This document shows positions 21,363 to 34,252 of a DNA stretch of 64,000 nucleotides, piece after piece; within the stretch, counting starts at the first letter, position 1; every line of letters begins with the position of its first letter. The DNA is taken from NCBI GenBank assembly GCA_022592435.1, contig JABYQS010000117.1:55758-119757 (forward strand). The letters run 5' to 3'. Made by a program: the position numbers and the translations under genes. The notes below the pieces were generated by a model. It saw only the letters and a program-made list of their open reading frames with translations, made no database searches and had not been told where the DNA came from. Source of the DNA: Cerioporus squamosus. Taxonomy: Eukaryota; Basidiomycota; Agaricomycetes; Polyporales; Polyporaceae.

Positions 21363-23702
21363 CTCGGAAGCAGTTGAGTGGTGACGGAAGTTTACGTTGA
21401 GGGTCGTCCTAGTTTCGCAGTGCGCTGGAAGGACTAAGTGCCGCCGGGCAACCCGCCAAGATGCGGCAGTGCGCAGGAGTGTTTGTGCAGGCAGTGTGTT
21501 GTCCCGCTGGAGTGAAGCTCAGAGCGTGGGCGAGTCGTCAAGTTGTTAGGCTAGTACTGTACTGTACTGTACTGTACAGTACTCGAAGCCTGAGCTGGCT
21601 CCGATCGAGCTTCATGTTCAGCGGCATAGCCACGGCACGGAGATTTCCGAGACTCGACCAAGTTCCTGAACTTGTCCCGAACGTGTTCGACCAAGCTTTC
21701 AGACTGCCACCTTCCCATGCTCTTCCTCTTCAGCACGATGTCGATCTCATGGAGAGAAATCTTGAGGTATTTGCCAGAGTGAGCGCCGGAACGCATACAC
21801 GCGGGCACTGAGCAGAGGAGCCGTGGTGCCTCTGGCAGTACGTCTCGTCATCCTGGCAACAGCCTTTTACTTAGGCCCCGTGCTGACCTCGCGTGTGATG
21901 CGAAGGAGGAAGCCTTCGTTGATCGCAACATTCACAACAGCCGGGCGGCCACATCCGCACCTGCTCCTCACAGCTCCTCCAGGACGTCCGTGTCTCCCTA
22001 CATGATGCTCGCATGCCGAGGCATCTCGACGACATCGAAACGGGGCCCTAAGCACCGACACGCCAGCGATCCGCACTCATGACGCACGCCCACCATTCAG
22101 TAGCGAAGAACCCCGCCTTGACCGAAAGCAGGGCGAAGCAGGGAAGCATCCAAGTTGCCCCGTGTGCATGATCATAGCTATCACGCTATCGATACTTGTA
22201 TGGTGAGCTCGTCGCGTCGTCTCATAACTCAGCCCACTTAATTATATCGACAGCAGCTCGTCTCTGCCAGAACTCGCATCACATTCACCCCGACACGGCC
22301 GGGAGAATTATATGCCAAGCCCATAATAACCCTCACGTTGCGTTGGACTGCCCAAGAGGGCCCACATCGACCGCTCAGCCTCTTGGCCACGAGGGACGCA
22401 GCACATCTTGTGAGTTGGAGGTCATACGACACTTTGCGAACCGTGGCTCATTGACTTTCACGCAGCCGTTCCAAGCCGGGAGGTGTGCCCTGCGTGTTGC
22501 CGAGGGGATCCATGGATAGGCGTGTTGTTTCGAGCAAGCGAAACTCCGACGCGCTGGATGTCGACACCGGCCAGTGCAGGGAAGGTGATCGTTTGGCCGT
22601 CCTGCAATTTCTTCATGTCACATGGCCAGTGTGTACCTGGACTTCCTCCGCGAACCTTCCTGCAGGCTCACTCGTCCTTTGCGACAAATGCAATCATGAA
22701 CATCCGGTGGACGAGATAGACAGACATGTCAAAATCTGCATCGCCGATGACGACTACCTACTATGCAGCTTCATGGACGATTTGGACCACCGCGTCCCTT
22801 CCGCAGACCCCGGAAGCCATGTTTGTGCCTACTAAGAAGGCCTACTCGTTCAAGTTGTCTGGCCGTAGCAATGTCAGAGTGATTACCCTCTTCGAAGTTC
22901 GAAACGGGTAAGTAAGTCCTTGACAACGCCTTATCAGTTTTCAACAGCTAATCCTTTGCTTTAGGCATACGCCATCGATGTCGATGAGTTGCTGTTGCTT
23001 AAAAGCGGCGCGTGCTTCAGTCTCGGCGAGCCATGCTTGCATTCCGAAGAGGCGTATTCCTTCGATGTCGCGCACGTTGCTATTCTTCCAGCAGAGCTAC
23101 CATCTTCGCCGAGCGATAACGTCAAGGCGTTATCAACAGATTCAATATGCGCATCGCACACACCTGTAGTAGTAATACTTGCCGGCCTCGTCTGCTATCG
23201 CAATTAATAGTACCCGGTCGCTACTAGACACAACTCGCGCCTGCTGCCTGCGGTCCTCCCACTCAGTACAGTACTGCATGTCCCGTGTATATCATGAGCA
23301 GAATACTACAGACAATGAACTCGAACATCTCAGACTGAGCGATGACTAGTACTGTATGCGCTTCGCGGCCCCGGACGTGATGTCACTAGGGGTTGCGGTG
23401 CCACGTGATGCCGGGGTCCCACCCTGCGGGCCTGATTTTTTTGTTTCGGAGTCCTCCCCACACCTTGCCTCCGTCTTCCATCTGGACAGACATCCGCGGA
23501 TTGCTGACCATCCAGCATCCGACTTTCGAGCTTTAGAACCTCCTCGCGACCTTTTGTTCGCCTGCAGGCAGGTCAGCTTTCACGACCGACCTTCACGCGA
23601 CGCCAAGTTCAATTATCAATCATCCAAATCGCTGCATTTCGTGAGTCTTTCTCTTCGCAGACCCCGTCTTGCGCTCATCGCGTGCGCAATCGCGTCCGTA
23701 GA
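21363..23702. other. Gene-poor stretch, only weak ORFs
   Basis: About 2.3 kb without a recognisable gene. Short plus-strand ORFs (22485-22835, 22726-22911, 22989-23207) could be exons of an unrecognised or decayed gene; the pieces share no family I know. A (TACTG)n run lies at 21555-21577. The last ~300 nt should be the promoter and 5' UTR of eIF4G; GTGAGT at 23641 and GCAG at 23660 may bound a leader intron. Confidence 0.45.
21555..21577. repeat. (TACTG)n microsatellite
   Basis: A period-5 run of TACTG, about 4.6 units, ending in GTACAGTAC. Non-coding context. Confidence 0.8.
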
Positions 23703-26700
23703 ATGAGCAAATCCTCAACGGCCTCTGCACCAAAGACGTCGTCGCAGCTACCGTCAAAGTCAGCTTGGGCAAAAGGCCCGCCAGCGAACACTTCGACAGC
23801 GTCGTCGCCCCGACCGCAATCTCCCGCTCCTTCTGCGACCGCTCCTTCAGCACCAACCCACTCTAGACGACCGAGTACGTTGGGACAGGGTGTGGCTTTC
23901 AAAGATGGCGTAGGAGCTCGCACACCGACAAATGGCTCAAAAGCAGGTGCGTGCCCTTCTATTTTGTTGCACGGCAGGGATGTCCGCGTTGCAGTCGGGG
24001 TGAATGTGGAGGTGTTTAGGATGGTAGTGGGTACCTTTCGTCCGGTTGAGAGTCCCACCGTCCTGGACATGTTGAGGTCCTATCGGGCGAAGACCCTTAG
24101 CACGTTGGCCTCGTCAGAAAGGGATCCCTGCTGTCTCTCCTCTCATCCACGTTGTCCACACGATCTCACATACCCCTAGGCTCATCGGTGACCTTTGGGT
24201 CCATAGATGACACCTCGGCACCCATCTCATCCTCCCCCGCCTCCGTACCGACTATCAAGCCCGACGGCATCAAGACGTTTGGCTCCGTACCTGCAGCAAA
24301 CACAAACGGCAAGATGCACTCGCGGACCACGTCGTTTTCGACAGGAACACCTCCTTCTGCAGCGTCGACCTCGTCCGCTGCAGCATCATCTTCGTCCGCC
24401 ACGCCGTCCTCGTCAACTCCCAAACGCGCCGGGTTCGACGTAAAAAGCCTCTTCCAGAGCAAGAGCTCAGACGGCCCTTCCTCGTCGACGAATACTTCTG
24501 CTTCCCCTTCGACTCGATCTGCCCCTCTCCCTCAATCCTCGTTGTCAGCGCAAGGCGGACAGCACCCCCATCAAGCATCGCCTTCCCAGATGGGCGCTCC
24601 GTATAACAACTTCCGCCCGCCGCAGCCGAATGGCATGCCCGCACCGAGTCCAGGAGGGCCACCACGTTCACCAAGCTTCCCTCGACAAGTACCCAATGGA
24701 AACGTCAATGGTCGACCACCCGCACCTCCTGGCCCACCTTCGGCTGGACTACCTCAGGCCATGCCTAGCCCCCGGTTAGGGCCGCCCCCTCATGGTGGAC
24801 AACCACCGCAAGCTGTGCCCCCGGGTGCGCCTGTTCCGATGCCGCAGTGGGGTTACTACGTGAGTCTATTGCACCCTATGTGTCGTCGTGTTCACTGTCT
24901 AACGCGCGCCTGATAGTACTACCCTGGTATGCCTGTGGACCCGAATTACAACCCCTACCAGACGCCGCAATGGATGCCGCAACACATGCCGCCGCAACAC
25001 CATCCGCCTCAGGGCCCACAGGGTGCTCCTATGTCTGGCATGCCGATGTCCCCGAGAGGGCAGCCACCACCCTTGCACGCGCCCGGCACGCCGACTCTCA
25101 CGCCCGCTATCCCTCCCCCTGCCCATCCCACCCATTCCACGCCGTCACCGCATACGCACACGTCCAGCCTCAGCAGTATCTCGTCATCTACCCCGTCTAC
25201 CCCCGCCACCTCGAACGCTCCTGGTGGCGGCCTCTCCCGGCTGAACTCGGGCGCGAGCGCGTTCACCCCCGGGAAGCGTGTCGTCATCAAGTCTGTCACT
25301 GGACAAGAAGTCGACCTAGATCAATTCAAGAAACATGCGTCGCCCGCTGTCGTTTCGCCGCCCATTGTCCCGAGTTCTCCCGCACGGCGCACAGTTCCTG
25401 TCCGCATTGAGACCGAGGAGGCCAAGAAGAAGCGCTTGGCTGAGGAAGAGGCCGAGAAAGCGAAGAAGGAGGCCGATAAGGCGAAGAAGGAGGCTGAAGA
25501 GAAGGCGAAGAAGGAGGCAGAGGATAAAGCGAAGCGTGATGCCGAGGAGAAGGCTAAGCGCGAGGAGGAGGAGAAGCGGCAGAAGGAGGAAGCGGAGAGG
25601 CGGCAGAAAGAGGAGGAAGAGAGGCGGCAGAGGGAGGAGGAGGAGGAGCGCAAGCGGAAGGCAGAGGAGGAAGAGCGGTTGCGCAAGGAGGCGGAGGAGA
25701 AGGCGCGGAAAGAGGAGGAGGAGCGCGCTGCGAAGGAGGCGGAGCAGGCTCAGGCAAAGGCTGAGGAGGCGAAGGCCGAGCCCGAGGAAGGCGAAGTCCA
25801 GGAGTCTGAGCAGGCCGTAGAGGCCGCGGACGAGGCGGCCAAGGAGGAAGCCAAGGACACGGTCTCCGACAAGGCGCCACTCCGTATCGACACTGCGCTC
25901 ACGCCATCCGAGGGCAAGCGTCGGCCGGGCCGTCTCGACCTCTCATCGACGAAGAACCCCGCCATCCCCGCTCCTCTGCCTTCCGCGTTGGCCACCGCTC
26001 GCATCATCGAGGATATCGGCAGCATTCAGTACCCTGAGGGTTTCAAGAGCCCCAAGCCCGAGCTCAATGTCAACGCAAAGCAGGGCAAGTTCCGGTACGT
26101 ATCGTGTGTATATACTTGCTTGACTCATGCTAATGTCTTCCGTCCTAGCTACGACCGAGATTTCCTCCTTCAATTCATGGCTGTCTGCAAAGAGAAGCCC
26201 GATTCACTCCCTCCTCTGGACGCCATTGGTCTTGAGCCTGTGGACCAGAGCTTCCCTATGTCACGCGGCGGCTCGCACGGCCGCCGCTCGTCTTCTACCG
26301 CGATGCCTCCTCCCTCGCGGCAGGCCTCCGTCGGCCTCGGCATATCCGGGTTCAACAAGCCTGCCGTCAACCCGTTCACGATGGGCCAGTTCTCCACCCC
26401 GAAGATGTCGAGCGAGGAGCGCTTCGCTCAGTCCCGCTCCACGTCTGTGTCTGGCGGTCCGCAGGGCATGCCGTTCGGTCGCCCATCTCCCATGGTTCGC
26501 TCGTCGAGTCAGGGTGGTCCTGGTCACTCGAACAGCGGCCGCACTCGGAGCCAGCGCGGCAACAAGCGTGGGGAGAAGGACCGCGCTGGCGGTCCGTCGG
26601 GCCCAGGCAGTTCCTTTGGCCAACAGTCATCCCTTGCCACCAGCCTTGAACCTGTCGCGCCTCTTGAGGTCTCCGCGAATCGCTGGACGCCTGCGAGTAT

Positions 26701-28641
26701 TGCCAAGAAACCCCAGGCCGTCGATCAGGACTCGCCCGAGGTCGTCGACCGCAAGGTCCGCTCCCTGCTCAACAAGCTCACCATGGAGCGCTTCGACTCG
26801 ATATCCGACCAGATCATCGCATGGGCGAACAAGTCGGAGAAGGAGAAGGACGGACGGACACTCATCCAAGTCATCCGGCTCGTGTTCGAGAAGGCGACGG
26901 ACGAGGCGGCGTGGTCCGAGATGTACGCCCGTCTGTGTCGGAAGATGATGGAGCAGATCAGCCCGAACGTGCACGACGACGGGATCAAGAACGCTGAGGG
27001 CAAGCCCATCGCGGGTGGCCAGCTCTTCCGCAAGTACCTGCTCAACCGCTGCCAGGAGGACTTCGAGCGTGGGTGGGTCGCCAAAGAGGCTACTGCCGCC
27101 GCCGCTGCGACGAAGGCCACGGAGGATAAGGCTGCGAAGGCGGCCGCTGAGGGGAACAAGGAGGGCGAGACCATCTTCTCCGACGAGTACTACGCTGCCC
27201 AGAAGGCCAAGCGTCAGGGTCTCGGTCTCATCAAGTTCATCGGCGAGCTGTTCAAGCTGCAGATGTTGACGGAGCGTATCATGCACGAGTGTGTGAAGAA
27301 GCTCCTCGGCAACGTCGAGAACCCGGAGGAGGAGGAGATCGAGAGCTTGTGCAAGCTCTTGACGACCGTCGGCCAGATCCTCGATACCCCGAAGGCCCGC
27401 GCGCACATGGACGTCTACTTCTCGCGCATGAAGGAGCTCACGAAGAGCCCGAACGTCAACTCTCGTATGCAGTTCATGCTGCAGGTGCGTTAGAGTTAGT
27501 TCTTGTGTCTTCTCATCCTGACATGTTCGCTGTAGGACATCATCGAGTTGCGCGAGCGCAAGTGGATTCCTCGAAACGCAGTGGCCGCGCCGTCGACGCT
27601 CGCATCTATCCACGAGCAGGTATGTACATTTCTCGAACATGATACCTGTACCTGAAGACCTGAACATGTCCCTCCTAGGCTGCGAAGGACAGGGCCGTTG
27701 CGGAGAAGGATGCTATGAACCGTACGCTCAGCATGTCACGCGGTGGCTCAAGACGTGGCGGCGACCGTGGCGACCACACGCAGGTCGGTCCCGACGGTTG
27801 GGCTGTCGCCGGTGGTCCCGCTCCCCGTCCCCCACCCAAGGCTGGTGACCTGTCGAAGTTCGGCCAGATCAACAAGCAAACGCCCATGACGTTTGGCCCC
27901 AGCTCGGTGTTCCAGAAGGGCGACAAGACGAAGAGTCGGGAGAGCACCATCCGCGCAGGCTCGACCAACATGTTCTCCATGCTCAGCGGCAATGCCGAGC
28001 TTGCGGCGGAGGTCCCATCTGGCAAGTCGAGTCGCCCACCGAGTCGCAAGAGCAGCATCGACCTTGGCTCTGGCGGTGCTCCCGACGTAGCTGGTCAGCC
28101 TCAGCGCAGGAGGCTGCAGCTACTCCCTCGTTCTGTGCCCTTGGAGAACAAGTCAGAGACCACCCCCGATGCGTCCGCTGCCAATTCGGACGACGAGGGC
28201 GGCGCCGAGTCTACGAGCGGCCACGGTATGTCTGAGGCTGAGGCGAAGACGCGGATTGAAGAGGACTCGAAGGAGTTCTTCAGCATCCGCGACCTCGAGG
28301 AAGCCGAAGTATACTTCACGAAGCTGCCGTCCGAGCATCGGCACCTGCTTGTCGACAAGCTCGTCACCAAGGCGATCGAGTCGAAAGAGTCAGACGCGCA
28401 GCTCGTCGCGGACCTCTTTGAGCACGCTGTGTCGCGGAACCTCTGCTCACCCGCGTCGTTCGAGGAGGGCTTCACGCCGACCGCGGAGATCCTCGACGAC
28501 ATCGCGATCGACGCACCGAAGGCGTTCGACCTGTTCGCGATCATGATGAAGGGCGCGCACCTGCACGAGGACGAGGAGCGGCGGACACGGCTTGCGAGCA
28601 AGTCGATGGACAGCGACAAGCTGGTGAAGCTTCTGACATAG
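23703..28641 (+). CDS. Translation initiation factor eIF4G
   Basis: Model (1494 aa): exons 23703-23946, 24180-24859, 24917-26094, 26149-27484, 27536-27619 and 27679-28641. Order of parts: Ser/Thr/Pro-rich N-terminus; Gln/Pro/Met-rich stretch (~250-380); Glu/Lys/Ala coiled helix (~470-620); eIF4E-binding motif YDRDFLL, which fits YxxxxL-phi; RG-rich linker; MIF4G domain (VRSLLNKLTMERFDSISDQI to LTTVGQILDTPKARAHMD); C-terminal MA3-type domain (EEDSKEFFSIRDLEEAEVYF onward). eIF4G bridges cap-bound eIF4E, eIF4A and the 43S complex. The intron before the eIF4E motif splits the Arg codon just ahead of its Tyr. Confidence 0.93.
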
Positions 28642-29218
28642 ACAGTTTCTCGCGCATTTGCATTCTTGTTTCTCCCTACCGTTTGCCTCCCGCATTGTGC
28701 ATCACCATCCGTCTACGCTGTCCCTTATCCTCCATCCCTACCTCCGCTGCTCCTCTTCCTGACCCCCTGACTTGTGACAGACTCCTGCTTCCCCCATCCC
28801 TCTCCCCATCGTCTACCTGGCTGTTTGCGATTTCGTTTCTGTTTCTGTTGTCATCTCCGCGCACTCTCGGTGTCTTATATTCCACGCATACTCGCGCTGG
28901 TGTTTGCATTAGTGTGTACTTATTACTCGCACAGTACTGCATGACGATAATATCCCTTTCTGACTCTCAAAGCTCTTGTTGAGTGCTACAAGCCTCCAGA
29001 CTCGCAAGTAATGCAGTCAACGAGCGAAGAGGAAGTATACTAAGCCTGAAGGCCTGACTCTGCCTGACGGAACGCAGTGACTGAATAAGCGCCGTCATGA
29101 TTCCGGAAACTTCCAGGTAACCGGGCTAAACCGAGCGTTTACATAATCTTACGCACTCGCATACAAAATTTGGAAGCGGGATACGCTGGCTTCATCCTTT
29201 CCTTCTCCCTCATCCACC
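28642..29218. other. Intergenic: eIF4G 3' flank and Hsp70 promoter
   Basis: Pyrimidine-rich 3' flank, then the mitochondrial Hsp70 upstream region with a heat-shock element at 29101-29113. No other gene is seen. Confidence 0.6.
29101..29113 (+). promoter_or_regulatory. Heat-shock element (three perfect units)
   Basis: TTC-CG-GAA-AC-TTC matches the Hsf1 consensus nTTCnnGAAnnTTC exactly, 106 nt before the Hsp70 ATG at 29219. Position and target gene make Hsf1 control very likely. Confidence 0.75.
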
Positions 29219-31698
<2,480 letters not shown>

Positions 31699-32659
31699 GT
31701 TCCCCATCTTCTCTCTCTCGCATCTCTCATCTGTCCGCTCCTCCGCCCGCATCGCTATCCCCGCCTCATGTCCCCCTTGCCTCACTTCCTTTGCGTCGCT
31801 CATCCTCAATCGCACGACCTCCCTACGACCCCTCCACCGTCGTCTCGCCCCACCCGTCCGCAGCAGCAGCATTAGATTAGGTATACTCGAAAAGTATGAC
31901 CACGCCTTTATTGACACGTACATTAGGATTGTTCTAGTATCGCCCGCGCATTCGTCGCCACCACCCCCCTGCTCATCATCATACTCTACATACGTGCTTG
32001 TTTGCCTTTGTAGTTAAGTCTACACGAGCAATGTATTACGCCCCATGATGCATCACGGAGACGGATGTACTGTTGCTCGAGGCTCTCATGCGGCAAGCGA
32101 GCCACCAATGAGTGTAGCCTCGCGTGTGCTGAGATGTCTTCGTGGTCATTCCAATGGGACACGATGCGTTGAAGACTGCTGATACATCTTATACATGGTT
32201 CGAGTTGTTCGCTGAGCGAAAGCTACCTTGCTGTGATCGTCCTGAGTGCCATCGAAATGGACGGCAAAGCTGATCACGTAGACATCAAGCCTAAGCCTGA
32301 GGCCCGAGGCCTGAGGACCCGCCTGTGGAAGGATCGTCCGTCTGCTCGCAAGGCATATATAGAGTAACAGCAAAGGAGGCCTTTGGGGGATGCGAGATGC
32401 ATATGGGATAATCGAACAGCGAGCTGTAAGTACACCATGGGCGTTCAACCGCCTCGCTTTGCCCCAACGAGCGTATGTTCAACTTGGCATTAATGCGCGT
32501 GCCTCGACTCGAAGACTTGGACCGCGACCACCACCGACATCACAACCATCGACGCCGACTTCGACTGTAACCAGTATATCCTGAGCCCAACGCTCTCATC
32601 CACAATTTTTTGACGTTTTTCAACCCCGGTCGCTCGTTCGTATAGTATGCTGATCATTG
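31699..32659. other. Intergenic, no supported gene
   Basis: Hsp70 3' flank and the upstream region of the next gene. Short ORFs only. Confidence 0.5.
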
Positions 32660-33683
32660 TTAACGGTCGAAGAGGTAACACTGGCAGTCGACGTCCCCAT
32701 CAACGTGGACCCCAAAGCTCTCTTTGCCCCCGCCAATGGCGTCAGCTACACCAGACGAGGTCCGCCTATGCTCGTCGTCTACTTCTGCGCCGTGGACTGA
32801 TCTAAGCATCATATTCAGGATGTGACCCGCGTCTTTGCGCAGCAGCCGATCCCGGGTGAGGACTTGCCCGAGACTATCTCATCCCATCGCCCACCGCGAC
32901 ACTGAGGCCTCCAACGGTGAGATACGGTTGGAGGCTTGGTCACGAAAAGCTCATGGCCATCGCCGTCGAACGCTTCCCAGAAGCCGTCGTGCGCAGTTAC
33001 GGTCCCGAGACCTATGGGTTCGACGACGAGAGCGAAGAGCAGGCGCAGTTCACGGCGGAGGACTTCATGGAGGAGCGGGACAACATCGCGGACACGCTCT
33101 ACAGCCCCGACTTCGTAGTGGCGATACAGGACTACGTACCTCGGTCTTCCGAACAGGGAAGCAGACGTCGTCAAAAACCAGCGTCTCTGCGACAGCAAGT
33201 GGGAGGCGGAGTGGGGCTTGACGGTCGGCTCGAACTATCTCGGCGTGCTCAAGCAGGAGTACATAGACAGGCTCAAGAGGGACATTCTGAATATCGAAGA
33301 GCCTCCCATGTGGTACCTCGACTGCTTGCACTGGAGGTGGGTTCGGCTGCCGCCGCGCTTGATAGTCAAAGCGAAGAGTAAGTGGCTCTCTTTGCGACCA
33401 TCGGTGATTGGCTGACAATGGACTTCATCTTAGGCAAGACGAAGAGCGCAGCCAAGCCTAACATTAGGTATTCTGCGTACCACTGCGGTGGTTTGGGGGC
33501 TGACAATTCTTTGCAGGCAAGACAAGAAAGGAGCCCAAGCCTCGGAGTGAGTCCTTCGAATCGCAGTTGAGACCGTCGGTGCGCTAACTTCCCATAGGCA
33601 AGAAGCTCAAGACCCCATCCACCATAGTATCGATCGCTGACAGACTGAAGACTGGCGGGAAGGCGAAGCACTTGGTCTCGTGA
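32660..33683 (+). CDS. Uncharacterised multi-exon protein
   Basis: Exon pieces that read well in protein: ~32685-32765 (VDVPINVDPKALFAPANG), 32820-32862 (VTRVFAQQPIPG), 32917 onward (VRYGWRLGHEKLMAIAVERF, then YGFDDESEEQAQFTAEDFME), ~33165-33375 (WGLTVGSNYLGVLKQEYIDR, then MWYLDCLHWRWVRLP), and a basic end KTPSTIVSIADRLKTGGKAK with the stop at 33681-33683. The exact splice sites are not resolved. No domain is recognised; the TYGFDDESEEQ and LHWRWV segments suggest a conserved fungal family. Fragments of the same family lie near 15.5 and 45.8 kb, so it has been copied in this region. Confidence 0.55.
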
Positions 33684-34252
33684 ATACGCTTTCCCTCATG
33701 TTCCGCCGTCTCCTGCATATCCGTCCTCTACCTCTTGGTCCGTCCTTTCCCCCTCTTGTCGCTGTCTCGCATCGGCTCGAAGTCGCCCGTCGTTTCATCG
33801 CACTCTGATGTCATGCTGTCTCGTCGTCATTGTCTGTCTGTATCACTAGTCTCTGACAGGCTGGAGCCAAGTGTGTGTGTAGTTCAGTGTCAGACGTGTA
33901 ACGAGTAGTACTTAGTAGAGCGTGAAAGACAACCCGAGATAGCTGCTATTCCAATCAAGTCTGAAAGCCGTACCCACCATGAAAAGAACGAACGCGGATT
34001 GGCCGAGGAGCACGAAAGACAAGCGAGCGGACTCCTTTCCCGCTCGCGTCGGAGGCCCGTCTCCGCCCGGAAGCGCGGGCCGCCCCACGCCCTCTGGTGA
34101 CGGAAAGTGCGGAGGACGGAGACGCGAGAAGAACTCGTGGACGACGATGTTCCGCAACCTCAAGCCTTGTCTTGCACCCTCACCTTCTCCTACAGCTCCT
34201 CCTGGGACCCTCCCGTCTGCTCCCCTCGCTATACGTCTCGACCGCGCCGACC
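33684..34252. other. Intergenic, upstream of flavocytochrome gene
   Basis: No independent gene. In frame with the next start codon the upstream codons contain no ATG back to at least 34097. Confidence 0.5.

Noticed and set aside
26627..27667. A 346-codon minus-strand frame
   Set aside because: Antisense of the eIF4G MIF4G region. Its Leu/Glu-rich appearance comes from the codon bias of the real gene.
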